This document shows, one piece after another, positions 34,882-44,756 of a stretch of 64,000 nucleotides of DNA. This DNA is from Cyrtodaria siliqua (Eukaryota; Mollusca; Bivalvia; Adapedonta; Hiatellidae), in assembly GCA_037043455.1 (NCBI GenBank), contig JAWPHD010010953.1, positions 1 through 64,000 of the forward strand, in the 5' to 3' direction. The notes under the pieces were generated by a model. It worked only from the letters and a program-made list of their open reading frames with translations, was not told where the DNA came from and did no database searches. Made by a program: the position numbers and the translations under genes. Position 1 is the first letter of the stretch; every line of letters begins with the position of its first letter.

Positions 34882-36198
34882 ATGGCTGAAGGAGGATTTG
34901 AATATGACAATCCTGCGTTCGATCCAGATGATTATGATGAATATTATGATGATTTACAAATGGTGCCTGATGAGCCGGTTCAAAGAAGTCTTCTTAATCA
35001 AAGCGATCATATTGCTGACCTTAGGGGAGAGCTGACAGAAGTCACACTTGAAATATACAAGAAAAATCTTGTAAAATCTTTTTATGATGAAATAGAAAAA
35101 CGATATAAGATGGCACCGGACAAAATGGATTATGACCAGTTTAAAGTATCAGATGATGGTAAAACATTATACTGGATTGTTGATGATAAAGAAATAAGAA
35201 TAACTGCCAAGCAAGGTGGTGCAATATTCCTTTCCCTTGGTTCTTTGGCAAAGGAATTTGGCTCTGGGGGAACAAGGGCGGTAAGACAATTTTTTGAATT
35301 TGCCGGAGTATGACAGTAAAACAAAATTATCACAGAAAGCTCGACAAGCGTTGGAAAGCATAAGAAACGATTTACCAAACGTGGATGATGTTCCATTACA
35401 AGATTTTTCACATGTTATGGATAACACAGCACAGTCAATAGAAAGTGCTCTTTATGACTGGTATGTGGATGAGCGTCCTGATGCTGAAACACAAACAAAT
35501 ATAGACAAGCGTGAAATGGATGGAATAGTAAAAGCGATGACAACTGTCAAGGAAGAACTCACCAATAACTTGGCAAAACTCACACAACTTGATAAAGACA
35601 TAACAAAAGAAAAACAAAAATTAGAACAGGTTAGCACCCCCGGGCAGGAGGATGAGTTTCAACAAAAGCGCATACGTGACAGAATAAAAAAGTTAGAAGA
35701 TGAAAGAAGTGCACGACTTGAAGCGGCGAGTGAAAAAAAGAAGCATTACGCAGTCAAATAAACAGGATAAAAGAAACTATAAATAAGGTGTTAAAAGAAG
35801 ACACAACATTGGGTGAGAGAATAAAAACATTATTCAGAGAGCAAGGTATTACTATTGTTAGTATTTTGACTGCGTTTGGTATGATTATTGGGGTATTAGT
35901 TGAGGCCATTATTCCTACATCAAGTGCTGCTCCAACTCCAACTCCAAAACCTGATCCATCAAGTGTAAAAGACTGGATAAAAAAACAACTACTTAATCTT
36001 GGTAAACTTCTTGCCAACCTGGCTGGTAAAGCTGCTGCAGCACTTCCAGGAGTTATTGGTGCAATAGTATCATGGCTTTTATCTGCAACAGGTATTGTTA
36101 TAAATTGGCTTGGTAACAATCTATGGGCTTTGCTTGTGTTTGTTTCCGGGTTGTTGTATGTGGCAGCCAAAGAGTGGTTTAGTAAATCTCGTAGATAA
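34882..36198 (+). pseudogene. Conserved Polinton protein with Asp/Tyr-rich head and membrane tail, two frameshifts
   Basis: ATG 34882 gives an acidic head (MAEGGFEYDNPAFDPDD) and a folded domain ending in FGSGGTRAVRQF. The frame then slips at the T6 run 35291-35296, continues through a coiled-coil-like, charged region, slips again at the A7 run 35733-35739, and continues with LKEDTTLGERIKTLFREQG, a hydrophobic segment (SILTAFGMIIGVLVEAIIP), a Pro/Thr-rich linker and two more membrane-like helices. I recall the head and the LKEDTTLGERI tail as parts of one protein in invertebrate Polintons, so this is one gene of about 438 codons. Its role is unknown; a virion membrane-penetration or core protein is possible. 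It overlaps the convergent 36179 gene by 20 bp. Confidence 0.8.
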
Positions 36199-37450
36199 GT
36201 AATGCAGCAAGACCTATTACTATAGTACCAACAATTATAGTTGTTTTGTTATATTCGTGTTCAATCGCTATTTTTTGTATTTCTGGTGGGTTATGTTCCA
36301 CAGTTTTATGTATTGATTTATCAAAGTCAGAATGTTCCGGTAAGAATTTCTTTGTTGTGGTGCCTTGAAAAGGTTGAATACTTTTTGGTGGCACTGGTTT
36401 TACATTTACATCATTATTCAATCCTAATGCTTGTGCATCGGTTGCTATTACAATTTCATTATTGTAGTCTTGTATTATTCCGATTCTTAATTCCATGTCA
36501 CTCGGAGACATGTACAATCCACTTCCATAGACAAAATTTACTTAACTTCTTGCATATTTTAAGGTGTTTTCATATCTTGAAATTTGACTGGGCAAGTCGA
36601 TGGGGCTATTTATTGCGTCCTCTACATTTGCTAGAAATTGTTTTTGAGCATCAATTGCCGTTCCAGTTCCAAGTATATCTATTCTTGTTTGTGATTGTGA
36701 GCCAAGAATTGCCCAGCAGTATGTTCTTATGCTGTCATTGATTCTTTCTACTCCAGCTCTTGTAAATCCAGATGAACTATCTAGTTTAAAAGTAGACCAG
36801 CTGTTGTCAGCCTCAGATCCTTGTGCAATGTAATCAATGTGATATGTTTTATCACTCTCATAAACTGTAAAACTCATCGTTTTGTTGTCGTATACAGTAT
36901 TTACCAAAGGAGGATAACCAATATTTGTCCAGTAATTATAAATTGTTCCTAGACCATCATTATAGCTTTGTTTCTGTCTCCAGTCTGAATTTAAGTCAAC
37001 GTTAAACTCCTTGCATATTCTCTCGTATGCGTTTCGGTTATATGTGTTATTAAACGCATTCCAATTTGAGTCTTGCGGCATTGCTACACTCATCTCAAAT
37101 AATATTCTTCTGACTTGGTAATAGACATGAAATCGAAATAATGAACCAACAAGGGCATCAGCTTTTAGATGGTTGTTGAAATCAATGCCACATCCAGTTG
37201 TCGCACACCAAATAGCAAAATTCAACTGATTCTGCCAAAATAACATCCAATCTGTTCCCCAGCTTTGGACTATAGCATCTGATTTAACGTATGGGAGTTT
37301 GTATTTTTCAAAGACATTGGGAAATGATGCTTTAAAGCCTTTACCGTTTGATATAATGACTATGTTTTGATTTATTATATCTATCACTTTCTTGCTGAAA
37401 GTATTTGAATAGTGAGCATCTGGGTTATATTTGAATTCTTTAGAAATCAT
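36179..37450 (-). pseudogene. Conserved 423-codon Polinton protein, one nonsense codon
   Basis: A single frame from ATG 37450 runs to 36179, interrupted by TAA at 36542-36544. The N-terminal 302 residues include GTDWMLFWQNQLNFAIWC and TGCG, and a RVRRI-like helical region; the C-terminal 120 residues include LYMSPSDMELRIGIIQD, a Pro-rich linker and a final membrane span (IIVGTIVIGLAALLIYEI). I recall one long uncharacterised Polinton protein with both parts. Function unknown. It is divergent from the candidate penton gene. Confidence 0.8.
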
Positions 37451-37485
37451 TTTTATTTGTATTTTATATATATATTAAAAACAAA
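37451..37485. promoter_or_regulatory. Divergent promoter between 37450 gene and penton gene
   Basis: A 35-bp AT-only spacer contains TTTTATATATATATTAAAA between the two start codons. Confidence 0.6.
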
Positions 37486-38130
37486 ATGTTTCATACAATT
37501 TCAAACATAGACAATTCTATTAATTTACAACAGTATATCGATAATAGAAATGGAACTAAGCGCGTTGGATTACAAAGTTTTACATACATTATCGGTTGGT
37601 TTAATATTAATCATGAAGTCATAAAGGCAAAAAAAACAGATAAAACGTATCATGTGCCAGGTGGACTCTATAACTTTCAAGACTTGGTAGAAGAGTTTAG
37701 CAATTTAAATAAAAATATTACCCTAACCATTTTTGCGCAAAGTGCTACAGCCATTTTAGATACGCCAATAGAGACACGAATGTCAAGCGGTCTTTCAAGA
37801 ATGCTTTGATTCGAGTACAGGAAATGGTTAAAAGGTATTAATTCTGGAAATCACCCAATTGATTTAGCTCCTTATAAACAGCTATATGTTCATCTGAAAC
37901 AAGTTAATACAAGTAGTAATTATTTCAATGGCGCACCAAGCACTATTATAGGGGTTGTACCTGTAGTAAATAAGCAGTTTGGAGATATTGTATATACACA
38001 TTTTTATCCTGAATATCACTGTCCTACGAATGATGCAATTACTGAATTGAAAATAGAAGTCAGAGATGAGTATGGCAACAAGATAGATAATCACGGTTTG
38101 CCTATGAGTTGTGTTTTAGAAATTATTTAA
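37486..38130 (+). pseudogene. Candidate penton / minor capsid protein, one nonsense codon
   Basis: One frame of 215 codons from ATG 37486 to TAA 38128-38130, interrupted by TGA at 37807-37809. It is rich in predicted beta strands and has a short N-terminal tail, a YHVPGGLYNFQDLVEEF helix segment, and the C-terminal strands IIGVVPVV and ELKIEVRDEYGN. Size, single beta-domain architecture and position among capsid genes fit the single jelly-roll penton of Polintons. The assignment is inference from these traits. Confidence 0.65.
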
Positions 38131-38156
38131 AAAATATATTTTTATAAAAAAAAACA
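38131..38156 (+). promoter_or_regulatory. TATA-like box before 38157 gene
   Basis: AAAAATATATTTTTATAAAA lies just before ATG 38157 in the same AT-only leader style. Confidence 0.55.
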
Positions 38157-38654
38157 ATGAGTATATTTGGACCAACAAGACCTAAACAAACAGAAGACTT
38201 AGAGGCTTTGATAAATATTGTTCAAGATTTTCATAGGCGAGTTTTGCCTTTTGTTGACCAGTTTAATCATTTGAGAGATAGAGTTGATAATCTTAAATAT
38301 GGGATTATAACAATATTTGCGGAGGCTAAGGGTCCGCTTGTGTTGAATAGAATACTCTCATTTGGTAACGGTGGAGCAGAAACAAATGTGGGGCATGTAA
38401 TGACACGCCGTGGACGGATTATGGGAATAGGTTTAGCATGTGAACGATTAGTTGGTGACGTATCTGTAATAGTTTCTGCCAATGGTGTTGAACAACCAAA
38501 TTATGGCATTACGCTTCACATCATCCCACGCAATCATGATAACTTTGATAAACCTTTAGAGATTGGTGCTGGTTCTGTTGTTAACTTTGTATGCAAGATT
38601 GCCAACGCTACCGCTGTAAATACGGTGGCATCATTATTAATTGAATTAATTTAA
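38157..38654 (+). CDS. 165-aa intact protein, possible fibre/spike
   Basis: Intact ORF. Residues about 10-50 form a helical, coiled-coil-like stalk (LEALINIVQDFHRRVLPFVD). The rest is beta-rich: SFGNGGAETNVGHVMTRRG, a VSANGVEQPNYGITLHIIP pair, and ending TVASLLIELI. A short coiled coil followed by a compact beta domain is the usual design of trimeric viral fibre or spike proteins; that is inference. It is the only virion-type gene longer than 140 codons that is unbroken here. Confidence 0.65.
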   Translation: MSIFGPTRPKQTEDLEALINIVQDFHRRVLPFVDQFNHLRDRVDNLKYGIITIFAEAKGPLVLNRILSFGNGGAETNVGHVMTRRGRIMGIGLACERLVGDVSVIVSANGVEQPNYGITLHIIPRNHDNFDKPLEIGAGSVVNFVCKIANATAVNTVASLLIELI

Positions 38655-38677
38655 TTTTTTATTAATAAATAAAAAAA
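38655..38677 (+). promoter_or_regulatory. AT-rich leader before 38678 gene
   Basis: TTTTTTATTAATAAATAAAAAA precedes the ATG, a weaker version of the common leader. Confidence 0.4.
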
Positions 38678-39325
38678 ATGAAGCAACCGACAGCACCAAG
38701 TATATATCCTGAGTTGCTAGTGGAAGACGGACACAATTATAGATTACAAAAGATTTCAGAAATTGAAAAAAAGTAAATTACAGAACGAGATATACGTCAG
38801 TCACTTTATAAAAAATATAAACGTGGTATTAATATTACTGATGGAATTGACACTACCTTAATATATGCAGGTGTTTTTATGGCTGGGATTGGATTTGTTG
38901 TTCCAGTTTTGTTACCTTTAGAAATAGCAGCAATAGTATGTGGAGCTACAGGTGTTTGTATTAATTTTATCAGACGCAAGCTTAATGCAAAAGCTCAAAA
39001 ACATCATGAAATAAAAACTTTGGCGGAGGCTAAGTTAAATAGTATAAAGCAGTTAATATCAAAAGCGTTGAGTGATGCACAAATATCTGAGCAAGAGTTT
39101 AAGTTGATGTTAGATGAACTGGAAAGATACTATAATTTGAAACAAGATATCAAACAAAAGAAACTTGAAATTAGTGAAGTTCAAAAAAAAAGAACTAGTG
39201 GAGCAGGGAAGAAAGGAAGCAATGGCAACCTTACAAAAAAGTCTAAAAAGTGTGTCATAAATTGTTTTAGTAGTGTGTATGAGTACGATCCACCACCTTT
39301 GTATTCAAGGTCGGAAAATTGTTAA
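38678..39325 (+). pseudogene. Conserved Polinton membrane protein with coiled coil, one nonsense codon
   Basis: One frame of 216 codons from ATG 38678; TAA at 38774-38776 truncates it after 32 codons. Features in order: NYRLQKISEIE helix, a KKYKRGINITDGIDT motif, two adjacent hydrophobic spans (about residues 63-100), a basic loop, a long charged coiled coil (to about residue 170) and a basic, Ser-rich tail. I recall similar proteins in cnidarian and mollusc Polintons. Function unknown. Confidence 0.75.
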
Positions 39326-39406
39326 TCTGAGTAAAATTTTAATAACAAATCGACAAATTTGTTTTGTATTAAAATAAACATTTTATATTTTCGGGGGTGT
39401 AATTTT

Positions 39407-39520
39407 GAGGTTTTAATGCATTTAAACCGTTAGATAGTGTTTGCTTATCTATTTCACATGCTTCAAACAGGTGTATTAATTTTTCTATAATCTCTTCAGT
39501 CTTAATTATTTCTTTTTGAT
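39407..39520 (-). pseudogene. Truncated copy of polB 5' end in right TIR
   Basis: The right TIR duplicates the first ~115 bp of the polB reading frame in antisense orientation and stops where the TIR stops. It cannot encode a polymerase but shows that the TIR reaches into coding sequence. Confidence 0.85.
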
Positions 39521-39573
39521 ATATTTATATATTTTTTTTTATTTAATATAAAAAAATATATCAAAAAGAAACA

Positions 39574-39839
39574 ATGGAAATCAATGTTTGCAAATTTCTT
39601 TTGGATTACACAATCCGTGTAAAAATAAGACTACAAAAGATTCTAATTATTGCAGTTTGCATAAGTATAGATTAAAAACAAGTCATGTATTGCCGTGCTC
39701 AATATGTAAAAAAGGCACAAAAGCAAAAAATAAAATTTCTGCTGATTGTGGTGGAGTTTCAGTCAGAATAATGGCAAGTTATTGGAAATTTAAAGATTAT
39801 AATGCTGAGTGCTTAAAATTTAGACGTATTGATGTTTAA
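39574..39839 (+). pseudogene. Right-TIR copy of the Cys/His-rich ORF, frameshifted
   Basis: This inverted duplicate of 25173-25442 starts at ATG 39574. It lacks four A residues present in the left copy near residue 10, which shifts the frame; the rest, including the Cys/His motifs, is nearly identical (one W-to-C change near the end). Confidence 0.85.
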
Positions 39840-39939
39840 CCATATAAAAAAAATATGTTGTAATTTTGATAACTATTAAAAAATTTAAACTTGCAATCTT
39901 CACTACCACTATTCTAAAAAAGTTTTAATAAATCAAGTT

Positions 39940-39960
39940 AATCACCATTTCATGGTGATT
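39940..39960. repeat. Short hairpin in right TIR, loop inverted relative to the left
   Basis: A perfect 9-bp stem lies around a 3-nt loop. Read inward from the right end the loop is GAA, whereas the left TIR read inward has TTC. The flanking sequence is otherwise the same on both sides, so only this small hairpin is flipped. Confidence 0.9.
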
Positions 39961-39965
39961 TATTA

Positions 39966-40053
39966 TATATGTATTTTGGGGCGTTTCTGTTGTTATTTGA
40001 GGCGAAACAGAGTGAGACGAAAATTACAACAGGAACCCCAAAATACATTTATA
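39966..40053. repeat. Terminal hairpin of right TIR
   Basis: Mirror of the left terminal hairpin, with arms about 39966-39999 and 40019-40053 and the same loop in the same orientation relative to the end of the element. Confidence 0.88.
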
Positions 40054-40059
40054 TAAAGC
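40054..40059. repeat. Target site duplication, right (TAAAGC)
   Basis: Second copy of the 6-bp duplication; see 24952-24957. Confidence 0.9.
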
Positions 40060-41300
40060 CAACAGTTCGGATACCATAGCAGCATTCCTCGATCGTCATC
40101 TCTCAATTTCAAATGATGACGTACATACTAAGATCTATGATTGGTTTTCTCGTTTGGCTGTAACTGATGGTGGTTGTTCAGTACAAGTCTTGATACATAC
40201 TTACGTGTTTCAACTGATGTATATTTACAACAACGTTTAAGTGCATCGTTTGCTACTTTCCTTGGTGTGGATTGTATTGTTAGCTATATCCTTTAGATGG
40301 GATGTAGTTTTGCTTACATTGTCTTGTAAATAGCTGCGAGGTTGTGTACACATATAAAATCGATTTAAGCTAATCAGTAGGTCATACTGTCTACTGACCC
40401 TTCCAAGTCGGTAACCCTGTCTTCACCACTCTTTGTGTTGCGTATTTTCCGTTTTATTGTATATTTACTTTACTCTTAATTTGTGATGCAGTGCGATCTC
40501 GTGTTTTGAAATTAATACCATTTTTTTAATTTTGTGGTTGGAGTTTTACAAAAATGAATATGAGATTTTAGGAGTTGACTATATCTTTATAGTGTTTAAA
40601 CACTTCCGTTTTACTTCAAATTTAGATCACTATCTCACTAAATAGGAAATATAAATTGCAAAATGAGTGTTTACACAAGCATATTTTGACGTCCGTGATT
40701 TAGTGGTTAGAGTCTCTGACTTGAAATCACTTGCCCTCATCGCTGAAGGTTTGATCTCTCAGGGTCCTAGGAATAATTGTGTGAGGCGGCTATCCAGCTG
40801 GCTTGCGGGACGTCGGTGATTCTACCCAGGTGCCCGCCTGTGCACAAAAATTGACCGAAGGGGCAACTGGGATATTCCTCCACCAGTGGAAGCTGGAAAG
40901 TCGCCATATGACCTTAGCTGTTGGTGTGACTATAAAATCCAATTCAGTTCAACATAAACATATTTAAATAAGCACAATTATGCTAGTTACGCTAATGTAA
41001 TGAAAACAATCACGCATCACGTCAATTATGGATTGATTTCCTATTCAACTTGAATTAGATGGGATGCTCCCCGAGCTACGTCTTATGTTTATCAAATTCG
41101 TTTTTCTACAAATTGTACTCGTATTGAGGATTTTAATATTCGTAATATGTGTATAGCTAAGAAGCTATTCCAGCAGGTCTACCGTTACCATAAACTTCGG
41201 AAAACCTTTGAAAAAAACATTATCGTAGCCCTGATATACTTGTAAAATATGAAAGTAATTTAAACATATTTCGCGACAAAAACTATCACAACCTAAATGT
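40060..41300 (+). pseudogene. Reverse transcriptase fragment, part right of the Polinton
   Basis: Immediately after the target duplication the plus strand resumes the RT frame (NSSDTIAAFLDRHLSISND, to about 40140), then loses similarity. A later stretch (about 41068-41270) encodes the C-terminal region with RNMCIAKKLFQQVYRYHKLRK. A SINE (40686-40955) lies between them. The motif order suggests a Penelope-like element, common in molluscs; no GIY-YIG endonuclease is visible. Confidence 0.65.
40686..40955 (+). mobile_element. tRNA-derived SINE
   Basis: The tRNA-like head has A-box-like TAGTGGTTAGAGTC near 40701 and B-box-like GGTTTGATCTC near 40748. The body contains CAGCTGGCTTGCGGGACG, CCAGGTGCCCGCC, CCTCCACCAGTGGAAGCTGG and AAGTCGCCATATGACCTT. 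I recall this body from SINEs widespread in mollusc genomes, which is part of the reason for the host call. The 3' end is A/T-rich. It is inserted in the decayed RT element. Confidence 0.85.
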
Positions 41301-41760
41301 TATGGTGATGTGATTTACAAAATTTTTATGGTATGTGGTCATAATCATTTTCATACAATGTGTATTAAACTTTGTTAAAATGTTTATCAAAAGCGGACCC
41401 CATGTTGACATCTACATAAATCCTCAAAGGATGCTAGCGTTTGATGGTTGTCTTAAATCGTGTCTTATCGCAATCTTAATCGTTTGTTCTCTTGTTGCTC
41501 TCGTGGCTTCTGCCAAGTCATTGAGTACTTGCATTGTGGCTGTCTAAGCTTTTGTTTTTATATTCATTATATATTTATATATATACTTATCTTGCCTCTA
41601 AATGTTGCCTTTCTTTGTTAGAGAATATAACCTGGTGGAGATATCTTTATTTATACTCTCCCGTTTTATTGGGATGACAAGAGGGTAAGGTTTCTCTTTT
41701 CATACTCTTGTTCTACTCCCAGGGCCTTTTTTACCACTGATTAGGGCTCGACATTAGTAA
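41290..41760 (+). repeat. Dispersed repeat family A (3' region of the RT element)
   Basis: This follows the RT C-terminus directly and contains GCTTCTGCCAAGTCATTGAG, then ATCTTTATTTATACT, CCCGTTTTATTGGGATGAC and a degraded CCACTGA block. Related copies occur at 24500-24705(-), 44150-44290, 44400-44620, about 50510-50600 and 61340-61790(-). The association with the RT remnant suggests that all are 3' pieces of the same retroelement. Confidence 0.7.
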
Positions 41761-43984
41761 ACATGGCAATTGCTAACCATATTTTTTTCTCGTTTATTCA
41801 GCATCTGGTTTCAGTTGGGGGCGATGAATACAAGGTAACACCTCTCGTCAATTTATAATCGTGTCCAACTTTAGTGGCCAACGAGCCAAAGTGTCCTTTT
41901 TTGGTATATCAGAGTACATTAGCTTTTAAATGAAGCTCAACAAAGTTATTAAGCAATTCAAATGCTTTGTCTTGTCAAATATGTTGTCTCTTATTTTCCT
42001 CCTGCCTCGATTTAATCATATATTTGGTTATATAAGACCACTAGTTTACCAGCAATATACAGGCACTATAAATGAAACCATTGCTTTCGGCATTTCTCCG
42101 GAAACTTCCATGACAGTCTAACGGTCGAGAACAACACATACACATTTATTCATTGCGAAGTCTAAAAAGGACCAAAAAGTTTATAAGTTTAATAAACATT
42201 TCGAATTAACCGGCGAAAATATTATAATATATAATTTAAAAGTAATGATTAAGGATTTATTCATTTCGATCTTTGGAGATCGGTGAGCCCAATATTTATT
42301 TACGAATATCGGTGGTACACTCGACTACTTGTGTTTTCTTACGTTAATTTCAAATAGATGGTTCCACTACTCCAGCCTTTAATGCTTCTGAGTATTGCTT
42401 AATCACACTTAGATGTTGCCTGCTTTTTAACTTACTGTTTTGACTGTTACCTGTGATACTCAGGCTTCATAACCCCTGCTCTCAACTAAATTCCCTTATG
42501 TTTATATTTCGGCCATTGTCTTCTCGTTTAGGGCAAATCATTTTGTTAGAAACTGGCAAGTATTTGATTGATACTCTACAGACTGGTTTAAACATATTTG
42601 TATATTTTATTTTATTTCACAACGAGTATTACTGACTTTTTCCTAAAATCGATACAAATGTAGTTCTTTAATTGTATATATAAATATATTTTCAAAGATT
42701 AACATATATTTTCAAAGATATATTTTTAAATATATTTTCAAACATTTACATAATTCTTAAGCGAATTACGTCAAGTTTTGATAAAAACTGAAATGAAATC
42801 CTTTCATTTGCTAGTGTTTTTTGCTTCCAATTTGCATATACGCAGTTTTTATTGAGCTATAATGAATAACGTAACTCTCAGATATCTAACAAGGCTGTTT
42901 GAGAGAACGAAGGTGTCCCGACATAGATTCCCTCTCCAACAAACAAAATACACACACAATGGTCTTCCATGAACCTTTACAAATCCGATTAGAGACCTTC
43001 ATCGGATCGGTTTGAAAATGCTCAAAGTGACATCAATCTGGAAAATCTAGTCGCTGTCCAAATTATATCAGATGTGGTGATATTATGTGTGCTGTTGCAT
43101 TGCAATCTACACACAATTATATGCGTATGTACGCACGTAGTCTTTTTCATAAAGCAATTAAAGTAAAAAAGGAAAACAATGTCTAAATTATTTGCAGAAT
43201 GGGGTTACGAACATAGAGATTTCTTTATATCCCCACTTCTTTGAAGCGGGGTGTTAATAACTACAATGGTTCTCGACAAAAATAATATTTTACGATATTC
43301 CTTGTCACCTCTAAATTAAAAAATGGGACCCCGTGGGTGAGAATATATTTCATGTCGGGGTAATTTCAGCAAAGTTTGCTTTCTTTTAATTATAACAATC
43401 ATTTCTGGAAAAAAAGTAAAGTGGTATACAATGGTTCTTGAGGAAAACATGTTTTTACAGTTTTCCCAATACATCTGTATGCAGATATGTGACGAGACCC
43501 TGTATTTTTTTACGCCAGAAAAGCATGCAGTATAATGATCATCTGAACGCTATTGTCAAAATATTTCCAAAGGTTACTGAAAAGAATGTGTTTCAAGGTT
43601 GTTTCACCCTATAAATGTTTATTCAGACTGTAGCCCCTGACTGAAGCATTTTTTACTCGGTAACTTAATAGCCTAAGATATAGAAATGATATTTTCTTAC
43701 AAAAAACTATCAACATATATCCAATGTTTCTTTATAAGAAGACGTTGTAAAAGTTGTCCTATTCCTCTATCATATGTCAACTTGAAAACGCATGGCCTCT
43801 CACCAAACAGAGTGTAGTCAGAACATGTTTGTAACCCCGGATACCTCATTTGAAGAAACTCCACATTACCTTTCATCAACAGACGCAATAAAACTGTCTC
43901 CTGCTTTTCTCTATGTAGTTGTTGCTTACAAATGATCGCCTTTTCAGTATTTATTGACATTCACATTGTTTAGTGCTGTGTAAA
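41761..43984. other. Intergenic AT-rich region, no gene seen
   Basis: I see only short open frames. Around 42680-42750 a short motif (ATATATTTTCAAA) is repeated about three times, and ACAATGGTTCT recurs at 43263 and 43429. Nothing else can be supported. Confidence 0.55.
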
Positions 43985-44165
43985 AAGTCGCTCCGACTAC
44001 AAATCATTAGTGTTATTATTTACTGGTCCTTTCGGACCATCAAGCCCATTCTTTGTGGCTTTAAAGAAGAATACCGATCAAGGCAGTGCTAGAGGCGTGA
44101 GAGGTGTTGCAGCTTATATTACCTCTCGTGAAAATCATGAAATCGAGTTGGCAGTGATATCTTTA
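43985..44165 (+). repeat. Dispersed repeat family C
   Basis: Contains TTTACTGGTCCTTTCGGACC, CAAGCCCATTCTTTGTGGC, TTTAAAG..GAATACC and a GTGAGAGG...TTACCTCTCGTGAA block. Similar copies lie at about 47965-48150 and 51268-51430. Non-coding; class unknown. Confidence 0.65.
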
Positions 44166-44290
44166 TTTAGACTGTCAAATGTATTGGGATGACAGTAGGG
44201 TAATAGTGAGGTTTTGTGCACCCTAGAACCTGATTTAAACCCGGAGCGGCCTTTACTGCCACTGACGGTTCCAAAGGTGGTAGCCCTATT
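44150..44290 (+). repeat. Dispersed repeat family A copy
   Basis: Carries GATATCTTTATTTAGACTGT, ATTGGGATGACAGTAGGGTA, GCACCCTAGAACCTG, CACTGACGGTTCCAAAGG. Confidence 0.7.
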
Positions 44291-44399
44291 GTCAACTCGT
44301 TTGTGTTAGTGAAGTTTTACCAAGACTGTGAAGGGTATCCTTTGGAAGCACCGATCACTAACAAGTAAGAACAGTAGCAAAGGTAGATATAAAAATCGC

Positions 44400-44620
44400 A
44401 ATAGCATTCAAGGACAACAGTCAACCACAAACAGAAACAGAAACAAACAACAACTATAAAGATGTTTCTTAGTGGATATACACCGGCTGGGATTACTTTT
44501 CGTATATTGTCCCGTTTTATTGTGATGACAATGGGGTAATATTGATGGTTTTTGCACCCTAGAAACTTGTTTAGACCCCCTGTGGCCTTTATGCCACTGA
44601 CCGTTCCAAGGCGGTAGCCA
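44400..44620 (+). repeat. Dispersed repeat family A copy
   Basis: Carries GTCCCGTTTTATTGTGATGA, GCACCCTAGAAACTTG, GGCCTTTATGCCACTGACCG and TTCCAAGGCGGTAGCC, about 330 bp after the previous copy and in the same orientation. It is the best preserved copy of the 3' signature. Confidence 0.7.
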
Positions 44621-44756
44621 TATTTATGTATGTTTGTACATGTAATTGCTGTTTGTTATGCTCTATTTCCTGTTCGACTATTATATACAGAGTTATATTG
44701 AAAAACGTATAAAAATGACAACACAACCTTTTACTTATCTTTCATTGAATTTGCAG

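Larger units (their letters stand above)
24958..40053 (+). mobile_element. Complete Polinton/Maverick element (15,096 bp)
   Basis: This DNA transposon/virus-like element has long terminal inverted repeats (left 24958-25609, right 39407-40053) and a perfect 6-bp target duplication. Its genes include polymerase B, integrase, packaging ATPase, candidate major capsid protein, candidate penton, a fibre-like protein and at least seven further conserved proteins. Genes lie on both strands, closely packed, some overlapping by 20-30 bp. The gene set matches Polinton/adintovirus biology: self-synthesising replication, integrase-mediated insertion and potential virions. I found no adenain-like cysteine protease. 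Nine in-frame stops and nine frameshifts show that this copy is inactive or, for the homopolymer slips, partly mis-assembled. The complete insertion in one piece implies authentic integration rather than a fragment. Confidence 0.95.
39407..40053 (-). repeat. Right terminal inverted repeat of the Polinton (~647 bp)
   Basis: Inverted copy of 24958-25609. It carries a frameshifted copy of the zinc-ribbon-like ORF and a truncated antisense copy of the polB 5' end. It abuts the 6-bp target duplication at 40054. Confidence 0.93.

Noticed and set aside
25492..38776. Alternative genetic code to explain in-frame stops in the Polinton
   Set aside because: All three stop codons occur at positions where different residues would be expected, and several genes also have frameshifts; decay explains both.
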